A program made the translations under genes and the position numbers. This document shows positions 8,386-15,725 of a DNA stretch of 64,000 bases, in pieces. Origin of the DNA: Hymenobacter ruricola (lineage in GTDB: Bacteria; Bacteroidota; Bacteroidia; Cytophagales; Hymenobacteraceae); the NCBI RefSeq assembly GCF_015694525.1, contig NZ_JADQDM010000001.1:868001-932000 (forward strand), read 5' to 3'. The notes beneath the pieces were generated by a model that was not told the DNA's origin, made no database searches, and was given only the letters and a program-made list of their open reading frames with translations. Position 1 is the first letter of the stretch. Each line of letters starts with the position of its first letter.

Positions 8386-10188
8386 CTAGTCCCGGCCCCC
8401 AAACAGCCGCCCGAAGAAGCCGCGCTTCTTGGGTTTCTCTTTTACTTTGACTTTGAGGAGCGGAGCCGCTTTGTCGGGGCTTTCGCCGCTGGGCAGGGTG
8501 AAGCGCGGGTCGGGTTTGGGGGGGGCGGGCTGGGTGGCCACGGGTGGCGTGGTAGCCGGGCGGGTGCCGCCGGGCGCCTGGCCCAGGGCCAGCTCGGGGC
8601 CGGCTTGGCCGGTGCTGATGACGCGCACGGGCCGGCCCTCGTTGTGCAGGCGGTCCACGGCGGTCACGTAGTAGGCGTAGGCCTGGCCGGGCACGGCGGT
8701 GGTGTCCACGTAGGTGGCGGGGAAGCCGGGGGCGGGGCGCGGCAGGGCCAGGATGTGGCTGGGGTCGTGGGGGGTGCTGCGCTCGTTGGCGTCGAAGCGG
8801 TAGAGCACGTAGTAGGTGGCCGCGTCGCCGTCGGCGGCGGGCGGGCCGCTTTGCCAGCTCAGGGTCACTTCGCTGCCGAGGCGGCGCAGGGTGAGGTTGG
8901 CCACGGGCAGGGGCGGCAGGTCGTCTTTCCAGGGCATGGCTGGCACCAAAGCGGGGTAGCGGAACAGGGTTTGGGTGAGGGAGTCGGTGGTGTGCAGGGG
9001 GTTGCGCAGCACCGATTTGGCCGAGAAGAACACGCTGCCCACGGCCTCGCCGTCGGTGGCGCGGTTGAGGCGAATCTGGCGCAGCAGCTCGCGCGGGTTG
9101 CGCCAGGTGGTGTCGGAGCGGGTGCTTTCCAGCATCCGGTAGGTGCCGTGGCCGATGTAGAGGTGGCGCTCGAAGTGGTTCTGGGCCCACCAGTTCACCA
9201 GCACGGGGTAGGGGCAGAGGCGGAAATTGGTGCTCCAGTACAGCTGCGGCACGATGTAGTCAATCCAGCCCTTTTCCAGCCACAGCCGCGTGTCGGCGTA
9301 CAAATTGGCGTAGGACGGCTGCCCGGCCCGCGTGTCGGAGCCCTGCGGGAAGTCCTTCGACTTGTTCATCCACACCCCAAACGGCGAGATGCCGAACTTC
9401 ACCCAGCGCTTGGCCACCTGAATGCTGTCGTGCAAATCCCGAATGAGGATGTTCACGTTCTGGCGGCGCCAGTCGGCCAGCTTGGTCAGCCCGTCGGGGT
9501 TGTAGTCGCGGAAAGCGGCCTCGTCGTGAATGACCTTGCCCGGGTCCGGGTACGGGTAAAAGTAGTCGTCGAAGTGCACCGCGTCGATGTCGTAGCGCCG
9601 CACCACGTCCAGTATCACGCGGGTGATGTGGGCGCGCACTTCCGGCAGGCCGGGGTTGTACAGCAGCTGCCCGCCGTAGCGCAGAAACCATTCCGGGTGC
9701 TGCCGGAAGGGGTGGGTGGGGGCCAGCCGGCGCGTCACCGAATCCATGGTGGCGCGGTAGGGGTTGAACCAGGCGTGGAATTCCATGCCGCGCCGGTGCG
9801 CCTCGATGATGAGGAAGGGCAGGGGGTCCTGGCCGTCGGCCGGGGCCTTGCCCTGCGTGCCGGTCAGCCACTTGCTCCAGGGCTCCAGGTCCGACTTGTA
9901 AAAGGCATCCGACGCGGGTCGGATTTGCACGAAGACGGCGTTGAGGCCGGCGCGCTGGCCGGCGTCGAGCAGGCGGCGGTACTCGCGGCGGTACTGGTCG
10001 GGCGACTCGCCCCGCTGGTTGGGCCAGTCGATGTTTTCGACCGTGGCCACCCACATGCCGCGCAGCTCGCGCTTGGGCGGCGGAATGGCCAGCAGGGTAT
10101 CGGCGGTGGGTTGGGCCTGGGCGGGGGCAGCCCAGCTCAGCAATGTAAGAAGTAGGAAAAAGCGGCCTGCGGCAAGAAAACGGAGCAT
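8386..10188 (-). CDS. GHL10-type glycosyl hydrolase (family 10-like), secreted
   Basis: A 600-residue exported protein. The ATG at 10188 gives a signal peptide ending PAQAQP. Residues about 40-370 match the glycosyl-hydrolase-like 10 family (DUF187): KRELRGMWVATVENIDWP, then AGLNAVFVQIRP, FHAWFNPYRA, DAVHFDDYFYPYP and VKFGISPFGVWMNK. These are typical strand motifs of its TIM barrel. Residues about 400-510 form an Fn3-like domain (VTLSWQSGPP, TYYVLYRFD). The tail is Pro-rich and ends in a basic KVKVKEKPKKRGFFG segment. Family members are linked to cleavage or binding of cell-wall or surface glycans, but no exact substrate is established. It converges on the SusCD operon across the 43-bp array. 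Confidence 0.9.
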   Translation of the reverse strand: MLRFLAAGRFFLLLTLLSWAAPAQAQPTADTLLAIPPPKRELRGMWVATVENIDWPNQRGESPDQYRREYRRLLDAGQRAGLNAVFVQIRPASDAFYKSDLEPWSKWLTGTQGKAPADGQDPLPFLIIEAHRRGMEFHAWFNPYRATMDSVTRRLAPTHPFRQHPEWFLRYGGQLLYNPGLPEVRAHITRVILDVVRRYDIDAVHFDDYFYPYPDPGKVIHDEAAFRDYNPDGLTKLADWRRQNVNILIRDLHDSIQVAKRWVKFGISPFGVWMNKSKDFPQGSDTRAGQPSYANLYADTRLWLEKGWIDYIVPQLYWSTNFRLCPYPVLVNWWAQNHFERHLYIGHGTYRMLESTRSDTTWRNPRELLRQIRLNRATDGEAVGSVFFSAKSVLRNPLHTTDSLTQTLFRYPALVPAMPWKDDLPPLPVANLTLRRLGSEVTLSWQSGPPAADGDAATYYVLYRFDANERSTPHDPSHILALPRPAPGFPATYVDTTAVPGQAYAYYVTAVDRLHNEGRPVRVISTGQAGPELALGQAPGGTRPATTPPVATQPAPPKPDPRFTLPSGESPDKAAPLLKVKVKEKPKKRGFFGRLFGGRD

Positions 10189-10272
10189 CAACGGAAAATC
10201 AGCAACACGAGAACAAGCCGCAAATTACGCTGGATGCGGGCCGTTGTCATTTAAAACGTCCTTTAACCGAAA

Positions 10273-10372
10273 CGTCATGCAGAGCGCCAGCGAAGCATCT
10301 TTACCGTGGAAGTAATCCAAGTGCAGGAGTTACTGCTGCGGTAAAGATGCTTCGCTGGCGCTCGGCATGACG
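10273..10372. repeat. Dispersed palindromic repeat, 34-bp arms
   Basis: The left arm (10273-10306) starts CGTCATGCAGAGCGCCAGCG and ends CATCTTTACCG. The right arm (10339-10372) is its reverse complement with one mismatch. The spacer is 32 bp. It lies between two minus-strand genes, about 85 bp upstream of the glycosidase start and about 27 bp downstream of the small gene's stop. Confidence 0.9.
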
Positions 10373-10398
10373 GTCTATCGAGCGTAAGCCTAATGCTT

Positions 10399-10689
10399 CT
10401 ACGAGCCCGTCAGCTCGGTATCGGTCTCGGGCTGGTCGGGCGTGTCGGGGCCGCCTTCCAAGCCGTTGGTCTGGCTGGCGTCGCCGTAGTCGCCGCGGAT
10501 GCCCGCGCCGTCGCCCATGTTCTGCTGGGTGCTGCTGGGGATGCTGGTGCCGGTGCTGGGCTGCTCGTCGGGGGCCGGGTCGGGCGTAGCGTTCACGGTG
10601 CTGTCTTGCTCCGACGTCTGGTCGGGCGTGGACGCGGTGGGGGCGTAGTCGGGCTGCGAGTCGGTGGGGTTCTGCGTGGGGTCGGGCAT
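10399..10689 (-). CDS. Small acidic, probably disordered protein
   Basis: A 96-residue frame starting MPDPTQNPTDSQPDYAP and ending ETDTELTGS. It is very rich in Asp, Thr, Pro, Ser, Gln and Gly, has almost no hydrophobic residues and no signal peptide. I recognise no domain. Its composition is unlike that of the random frames in this GC-rich sequence, which tend to be Arg-, Ala- and Gly-rich, and it has its own ATG in an otherwise empty interval; both favour a real gene. It may be an intrinsically disordered or stress-related protein, but no function can be assigned. Confidence 0.55.
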   Translation of the reverse strand: MPDPTQNPTDSQPDYAPTASTPDQTSEQDSTVNATPDPAPDEQPSTGTSIPSSTQQNMGDGAGIRGDYGDASQTNGLEGGPDTPDQPETDTELTGS

Positions 10690-10843
10690 GGGAATAAAAC
10701 GAATGAGTGGAAGGACGCGCGGCGGCCCGCAGGCCTCGCGGTTGAGTTTACGGCGGGCGGGCGCGGTGGTTGGGCGCGGCGGTTTGCCCGGCGTTCACCA
10801 TCTTAGTAACCGCTATTCACTTTCAGCCCCGCCACCTGCCACC

Positions 10844-11683
10844 GTGTCCGACTCCGCTACCGATTTTTATCACCAGAAAACCGAAGCCGAGCTGCGGTTT
10901 CTCATCGAGCACCCCGAGTATTACCAGCCCGATTTGATAGAGCTGGCCCGGCGCGAGCTGCGCCGGCGCGGCCTGCTGACCGTGGAGCTGCCGCCGCTGG
11001 CGCCGCAGGATTTTGAGGCCCCGGCCAGCGTGGCCCGGGCGGGCCGCGGCGCCAGCTTCCTGAACCTGGCGTTGGCCGCCGTGCTGCTGCTGGGCCTGGG
11101 CTACCTGTACTACACCAAGCAGCGGGGCGGGGGCGTGCAGGCGGCCGCGGTGCCGGCCAAGCCCCGGCCGGTGCCCAAGCTCACGGAAGTGGCCACCTCG
11201 GCCATTCCCACCTACGAAGCGTCGGCGGTGGCCGACCAACTGGTGGCCCGCATGCCGGCCGCCGAAAAGAAAGACCCGCAGGCCCTGCGGCAGTTCCGCG
11301 AGCTGGCCCGCCGCTTCTGGACGGCCGAGATGCAAACCGAATACCTCACCGGCCAGGCCCACGCCGGCAAGGCCGGCCCCATGTTCGCCGAGCAAACCAC
11401 CGTGGTGCGCCAAACCTGGTCGGAGTTCAACAAAGGCGCCGTGTACAGCTACCGCTTCGGCCCGAAAATGGCCAACGTATATGGCCGCATGCGCGACGCC
11501 GCCAGCAGCCAGCAGCACATTCTGGAGCAGTTTCCCGCCCTGCTGCCCCACCAGCAATTTCTGAAAGACAAAGAGCTGGTGTCCCGCGAAGCCGACGTGC
11601 AAGACTGGCTCAAGGACGTGCTGCCCGCCTCGCCCGTCACCGGCAAGCCCTACAAGGCCACGGTGCTGACGATAAAGTATTAG
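10844..11683 (+). CDS. Membrane-anchored protein of unknown function with an EAEL...RRGLL N-terminal module
   Basis: A 279-residue protein if the GTG at 10844 is the start. Sequence further upstream in the frame looks non-coding (Arg/Gly-rich). Residues about 6-42 form a helical module (FYHQKTEAELRFLIEHPEYY, then ARRELRRRGLL) that recurs at the start of the rhomboid gene 1 kb downstream. A transmembrane helix follows (LNLALAAVLLLGLGYLYY, about residues 68-86). The remaining soluble part is predicted helical, with motifs such as FRELARRFWTAEMQTEYL, and has no domain I can name. Topology suggests a cytoplasmic N-terminal module and a periplasmic C-terminal part (inference). Confidence 0.75.
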   Translation: MSDSATDFYHQKTEAELRFLIEHPEYYQPDLIELARRELRRRGLLTVELPPLAPQDFEAPASVARAGRGASFLNLALAAVLLLGLGYLYYTKQRGGGVQAAAVPAKPRPVPKLTEVATSAIPTYEASAVADQLVARMPAAEKKDPQALRQFRELARRFWTAEMQTEYLTGQAHAGKAGPMFAEQTTVVRQTWSEFNKGAVYSYRFGPKMANVYGRMRDAASSQQHILEQFPALLPHQQFLKDKELVSREADVQDWLKDVLPASPVTGKPYKATVLTIKY

Positions 11684-11779
11684 GTGTTGGGTGTTCGGTG
11701 TTGGGTTTTAGGTGTTGGGTTTCGGTAAAAGCTTTAGCCGAACACCCAACACCCAACACCCAACACCGAACACCCAACA
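11681..11779. repeat. Inverted array of heptamers (GTGTTGG / AACACCC)
   Basis: Immediately after the stop at 11683, heptamers of the form GTGTTGG, GTGTTCG and GTTTTAG run in tandem to about 11727. From about 11738 the complementary heptamers AACACCC and AACACCG run to 11779. The two halves can fold into one long hairpin around a short AT-rich loop (GGTAAAAGCTTTAGCC). It separates the two genes that share the N-terminal module. Confidence 0.85.
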
Positions 11780-11841
11780 TCCGAACTGGCAAAGTGGCCG
11801 GTTGTTGAAGGCTGGCGCGCTACTTGCCGCGTGCTGCCTTG

Positions 11842-12708
11842 ATGGAAGAAGCCACCCCCTCTGCGGGCGCTGGGCCCGGCTCCACCGCCGCCCTCGCCGC
11901 CCAGCTCTTCGCCCAAAAGCCCGAAGCCGAGCTCCTGTACCTGGCCCAGAACGCGGCCCGCTACCCACCCGCCGTGGGCGCCGCCGCCGTGGCCGAGCTC
12001 AAGCGGCGCGGCCTGCTGCCCGAGGCCACGCCCGCTGCCCCGCCGCCCCTGGCCGAAGCGCCCGAAACCTGGAGCCAACTGCTGGGCCAGCTGCTGCGGG
12101 GCTTGCTCATTCCGTCGCGCCGCTTCCTGGCCACGCCGCTGCTGCTCGATTTTACGCTGCTCATCTTCGGGCTGATGGTGCTCAGCGGTGTGTCGGCGTC
12201 GGCGCCCACGCCGCACCAGTTGGTGGTGTGGGGCTCCAACGTGTCGGGGCTCACGCTGCACGGCCAGCCCTGGCGCCTGCTCACCTACCAGTTTGTGCAC
12301 GCCGGCCTCTCGCACCTGCTGCTCAACATGTTTTCGCTCTGGCTGCTGGGCCTGCTGGTGGAAGACCGGGTGGGGCCCTGGCGCCTGGCGTTGGTGTACC
12401 TGGCCAGCGGCGTGGGCGGCGGGCTGGCCAGCCTGTGGTGGCACACCGGCGGCATCAACTCGGTGGGCGCCAGCGGGTCCATCTTCGGCCTGTATGGCCT
12501 GCTGCTGGTGCTGCTGATTGGCAAAAAGCTGGTGCTGGACAAGTCTGACCGGCGCGCCATGCTGGGGCTGGTGCTCTACCTGGTACTCAGCAACCTCATT
12601 TCGGGCCTCACCGGCAACATCGACAACGCCGCGCACCTGGGCGGGCTGGCCACGGGCCTGCTGGTGGCGGGCCCGCTGGCCCTCATCGGGTTGAAACGGG
12701 CGAGCTAG
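11842..12708 (+). CDS. Rhomboid-family intramembrane serine protease with N-terminal helical module
   Basis: A 288-residue protein starting at the ATG at 11842. Residues about 15-55 repeat the module of the upstream gene (FAQKPEAELLYLAQNAARYP, then AELKRRGLLPE). From about residue 95 there are six or so membrane helices with the rhomboid signatures. These are FVHAGLSHLLLNMFSLWLLG (HxxxxHxxxN), the GxSG motif in GASGSIFGLYG with nucleophile Ser211, and the catalytic His265 in AAHLGGLATG. Rhomboids cut transmembrane helices within the bilayer. Serine, histidine and Asn are all present, so it should be active. The extra N-terminal module is not part of the usual rhomboid core. The natural substrate is unknown. 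Confidence 0.93.
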   Translation: MEEATPSAGAGPGSTAALAAQLFAQKPEAELLYLAQNAARYPPAVGAAAVAELKRRGLLPEATPAAPPPLAEAPETWSQLLGQLLRGLLIPSRRFLATPLLLDFTLLIFGLMVLSGVSASAPTPHQLVVWGSNVSGLTLHGQPWRLLTYQFVHAGLSHLLLNMFSLWLLGLLVEDRVGPWRLALVYLASGVGGGLASLWWHTGGINSVGASGSIFGLYGLLLVLLIGKKLVLDKSDRRAMLGLVLYLVLSNLISGLTGNIDNAAHLGGLATGLLVAGPLALIGLKRAS

Positions 12709-12726
12709 AAGCCGCTCCACGGGGCG

Positions 12727-13143
12727 TTAGCTCACCGTGGGCGGGTTGGGGGAGGGGTTGGGCGGGCCGCCGGCCAGCTGGCTCACCATGTCGTCGAGGA
12801 TGGACTTGCTGTAGCCGATGCGCATGGCGTACTCCTGGCACAGGCCGTACTCGCGGGCGTCGAGGTGGCCGTCCTGCATCATCATCTGCACCAGGGTTTG
12901 CAGCTCCAGGGTGCGCTGAATGCCCTCGGCCGGCACAATGAAGCTGAGCACCCCCAGATTGTCGGCGATGGGCATCACCTCCTCCGCTTTCAGCCCCAGC
13001 CGGTTGCCGATTTGCAGCAGAAAATCGCCTTCCTCCTGGCTGAGCTGCCCGTCGGCGGCGGCGACCAAAATCAGGTTCTGAAAAAACGCGAGCTTCTTTT
13101 GCGGCGTGTTCAGCACGGCTTCGAGGGAGTGGGTTTCGGGCAT
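12727..13143 (-). CDS. TerB-like family protein
   Basis: A 138-residue soluble protein with the all-helical TerB/DjlA-type fold. The typical motif AAADGQLSQEEGDFLLQIGN near residues 28-46 contains the acidic DGxxxxEE loop, and a second acidic site is MMMQDGHLDAREYGL. TerB-like domains are small metal-binding or scaffold modules found in tellurite-resistance and stress operons and in many stand-alone proteins. No other ter gene is nearby, so tellurite resistance cannot be claimed. The C-terminus is a short Pro/Asn-rich tail. The gene converges on the rhomboid gene with an 18-bp gap. Confidence 0.85.
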   Translation of the reverse strand: MPETHSLEAVLNTPQKKLAFFQNLILVAAADGQLSQEEGDFLLQIGNRLGLKAEEVMPIADNLGVLSFIVPAEGIQRTLELQTLVQMMMQDGHLDAREYGLCQEYAMRIGYSKSILDDMVSQLAGGPPNPSPNPPTVS

Positions 13144-13350
13144 TGCGTTGGGGGTGCGAGAGTGAAAGGTGCCCGCGTCGGGGCGTTTCGTTTGAACGAC
13201 GCCTTTGCAGGAAGGTTATCGACGCAACGAGCGCAGTTCATTTCCTGCTGCGGGCAGGCTGGTTCTTCGCGGGCCGCCGGGCTCCTGTACCGGCGAGCGA
13301 CAGCAGGGGTAATGTTTTGAGCAACGCATTGAAAAATAATACCAAACGGC

Positions 13351-13380
13351 TTGCCTCTGAACCGGGTACTGATATATTTG
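13351..13380 (+). promoter_or_regulatory. Bacteroidota-type promoter (TTG - 19 bp - TAtaTTTG)
   Basis: TTG at 13351-13353 is followed after 19 bp by TATATTTG at 13373-13380. This matches the known Bacteroidota consensus (TTG near -33, TAnnTTTG near -7). Transcription would start near 13384-13387, about 32-35 nt before the ATG at 13419. The local AT-rich stretch supports it. Confidence 0.75.
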
Positions 13381-13418
13381 GCTTCTCAACAATCGTTCTC
13401 TCTTCTTCATTGCTGCCC

Positions 13419-13775
13419 ATGAAGGCCAACGACTGCGCCTCGGAAGGCTTCGCCAACGGCTTGCAGGGCCTCGTGGCGCCGCACCCGCCGGTCAGTACCT
13501 CGACTGTGGCCACTCAGGATGCCTTCCTGGCCCAGAACGCGCCCAACCCGTGTTCGGGCCGCACCTCGGTGAGCTACCGCACGCCCAAGGGCAGCGCCGA
13601 GGCAGAGTTGGTCGTCCGAAATTATTATTCGGGCGCAGTGGTGCTGCGGCGGGCCGTGGCGGCCGGCGAGCACACCGTGGAGCTTAATGTGACCCCTTTG
13701 GCGCCCGGCATCTACCACTATGCCCTCGAAGTTGGAGGCCGTCCCGTCGCTCACCATAACCTGCTGGTACAATGA
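13419..13775 (+). CDS. Short T9SS type A sorting-domain protein
   Basis: A 118-residue protein read from the ATG at 13419, chosen because a good promoter lies just upstream. Most of it resembles a T9SS C-terminal sorting domain: AFLAQNAPNPCSGRTSVSYR, then ELVVRNYYSGAVV, APGIYHYALEVGGRP and HHNLLVQ. There is no recognisable signal peptide at this start, so export is uncertain. Its stop overlaps the next gene's start by 4 bp (ATGA), indicating translational coupling with a second T9SS-tailed protein. It could be a sorting tail left from a larger protein, or a mini-protein of its own class in Hymenobacter. No enzymatic function is visible. Confidence 0.75.
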   Translation: MKANDCASEGFANGLQGLVAPHPPVSTSTVATQDAFLAQNAPNPCSGRTSVSYRTPKGSAEAELVVRNYYSGAVVLRRAVAAGEHTVELNVTPLAPGIYHYALEVGGRPVAHHNLLVQ

Positions 13776-15610
13776 GCAAGTTTCGTCGATTTTGCCAGTG
13801 TCTGACGGTAGTCGGGGGCTGGTGCCTCGTTCTGGCTGGCGCGGCCCTGGCGCAGCCCACGCTTATCGGCGAGCGGAAAAATACGCCTCGGTTTCAGGCC
13901 CTTTTCAGCAAGTCCTTTGAGTTACCTGGTCACCGGTTTGTGCATTGCGGCGAAGCAGATGTCACCATTCAGAGCCGAGGGAAGAAAGAGTTAGCACTAG
14001 TGGTGAGCAAAGCGTCGGGGGACACGGTGCGCTACCGGCGGCTGAACCTGAACCAAGCCGACGGCGGGGACTTCTTCGTGGACGTCGTGCTGGGCCCGGA
14101 CCACCTGCTGACCTACCTCAGCAACCACCACGAGCCCAACGCCAGCCCCACGCTGCCGCCCGAGCGCTTCTACGCCCTGACGCAGGTGGACACGTTGGGC
14201 AACGTGCGCTGGCAGCGGCGCTACCCGGTCGCCGACGTCGCGTCGGTGGGGGCGCTCTTGCGGGTGCCCGACGGCTTTTTGGTGCTGGTCAACGGCGTCT
14301 CGCCGGCCAGCACGCCCGCGGCCACCTACGGGCAGGGCGGGGCGGCCAAGTTCGATTTGCTGGGCAACTTGCTCTGGCGGCGCACCTGGCCCAGCCGGGG
14401 CTACGGCGGGGTGGGGCTGCTCAACGGGCTGGTGGCCCGGCCCGACGGCTCGTACCTGGCCACGGGCTACTCGGACAACGGCACGCCCTACACCGGCGGG
14501 GCCGCCCTGCCGCGCTTCGACCACTGGCTGGTGCAGTTCTCGCCCCAAGGCGACACGCTGCGCACGGCCCGCTTCGGGGCGGGCGCGCAGTTCGACGGCG
14601 GCTTTTTCGTCTCCAACACGCGCGGGGGCGGGGCGCTGGTGAGCGGGGCCCGGCGCCTGCCCACCAGCGCCAACAACGACGCGCAGCTGGTGCAGGTCGA
14701 CAGCCTCTTGCGCCCGCAGTGGACCTACACCCAGCCCAACACGAGCAACCAGAACGACTATTTTGGCTTCGCCTACGGCACCCCCCGCGGCGACGTCGTG
14801 TTCGGGGGCGGGCGCGTAAACGCCCTCACCCGGCAGGTGGGGGTGGAGTTCACCGCCTTCACGGCGGGCGGGGCGCCGCGCTGGGCGTTCCAGTACCGCT
14901 TCGGCAACGACCCGCAGCGGCCCACGGGCCTGGCCGCGCTGGTGGGCAGCGCCGACAGCTCGGCCTACGTGGTGGGCGGCACGCGGGCCACCAACCGGGC
15001 CACGGTCTACGAAGACTACTTCGCCCGCTTCGCCAACGTGGGGTCGCCGTATGTGGCGGAGCTGTGCCGGGTGCGGCCGCAGGCGCAGGTGGGCTACGCC
15101 TTCACGGCCGGCGGCGACAGCCTGCGCCTGGTGAGCCTGTCCACGCCCGGCCCGCGGCACGCCGAGTTGGCTCTGTGGCACTGGGACTTCGGCGACGGCA
15201 CCTTTTTCGACGGGCCCGCCCCGCCGCCCCACCGCTACGCCGGCGCGCCGGGGGCGGGCACGGCCGTGCGGCTGACCGTGACCAACAACCTGGGCTGCAC
15301 CAGCACGCAGGCCGTGTTCCCCTTCGCCCTGGCCACGGCCGCCGCCCGGGCCCTGGCGGCCGGGGCGCGCCTGTGGCCCAACCCCACGGCGGGCCGCGCC
15401 ACGCTGGAGGTGCCCGGCCTGCGGGCCCAGGGGCCGGTGCGGGTGGAGGTGCTGAACACCCTGGGCCAGGTGGTGCAGGCGCGGGCCGTGGCCGTGCGCC
15501 AGGGCGTGACCCGGGCCGAGTTGGACTTGGGCGGCTTGCCGCCGGGCGTGTACGCCGTGCGCCTGCACGCCCAGGAAGGCACCGTGGTCAAGCGCTTAGT
15601 GAAAGACTAA
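13772..15610 (+). CDS. Secreted T9SS protein with beta-propeller-like repeats and a PKD domain
   Basis: A 612-residue protein overlapping the upstream gene by 4 bp. The N-terminus is a signal peptide (CLVLAGAALAQP). Residues about 60-420 contain repeated beta-rich segments such as GNVRWQRRYP, GNLLWRRTWPSRGYG and DGSYLATGYS. These resemble the quinoprotein/SBBP-like propeller proteins seen in secreted Bacteroidota proteins. Residues about 465-525 are a PKD domain (LWHWDFGDGTFFDG, then VRLTVTNNLGCTS). The last 85 residues are a type A sorting domain (ARLWPNPTAGRATLEVPG, then GGLPPGVYAVRLHAQEGTVV). It is probably surface-attached or released by the type IX system. No catalytic site was recognised. 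Confidence 0.9.
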   Translation: MSKFRRFCQCLTVVGGWCLVLAGAALAQPTLIGERKNTPRFQALFSKSFELPGHRFVHCGEADVTIQSRGKKELALVVSKASGDTVRYRRLNLNQADGGDFFVDVVLGPDHLLTYLSNHHEPNASPTLPPERFYALTQVDTLGNVRWQRRYPVADVASVGALLRVPDGFLVLVNGVSPASTPAATYGQGGAAKFDLLGNLLWRRTWPSRGYGGVGLLNGLVARPDGSYLATGYSDNGTPYTGGAALPRFDHWLVQFSPQGDTLRTARFGAGAQFDGGFFVSNTRGGGALVSGARRLPTSANNDAQLVQVDSLLRPQWTYTQPNTSNQNDYFGFAYGTPRGDVVFGGGRVNALTRQVGVEFTAFTAGGAPRWAFQYRFGNDPQRPTGLAALVGSADSSAYVVGGTRATNRATVYEDYFARFANVGSPYVAELCRVRPQAQVGYAFTAGGDSLRLVSLSTPGPRHAELALWHWDFGDGTFFDGPAPPPHRYAGAPGAGTAVRLTVTNNLGCTSTQAVFPFALATAAARALAAGARLWPNPTAGRATLEVPGLRAQGPVRVEVLNTLGQVVQARAVAVRQGVTRAELDLGGLPPGVYAVRLHAQEGTVVKRLVKD

Positions 15611-15659
15611 CGTGGCGTAGGCAGAAGAGGGAAAACGAGTAAGTAAATAATTACTCTTC

Positions 15660-15694
15660 GCGGGCGAGATGCTTCGGCTGCGCTCAGCATGACG
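15660..15694. repeat. Solo half of the dispersed palindromic repeat
   Basis: Only the right arm is present (GCGAGATGCTTCGGCTGCGC then TCAGCATGACG), with no matching left arm before it. It lies between the T9SS gene and the MDR oxidoreductase gene, about 30 bp before the latter's ATG. Confidence 0.75.
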
Positions 15695-15725
15695 TTCTTT
15701 TACTTGCTCATTGCTCACTGAAACC

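Noticed and set aside
8026..8389. CRISPR array
   Set aside because: The regular 43-bp period looks CRISPR-like, but there are no identical repeats with unique spacers: the whole unit is an imperfect tandem repeat, and no cas gene is nearby.
12727..13143. Tellurite resistance locus
   Set aside because: Only a TerB-like domain is present. No TerC, TerD or TerZ gene is in the window, so resistance is not supported.
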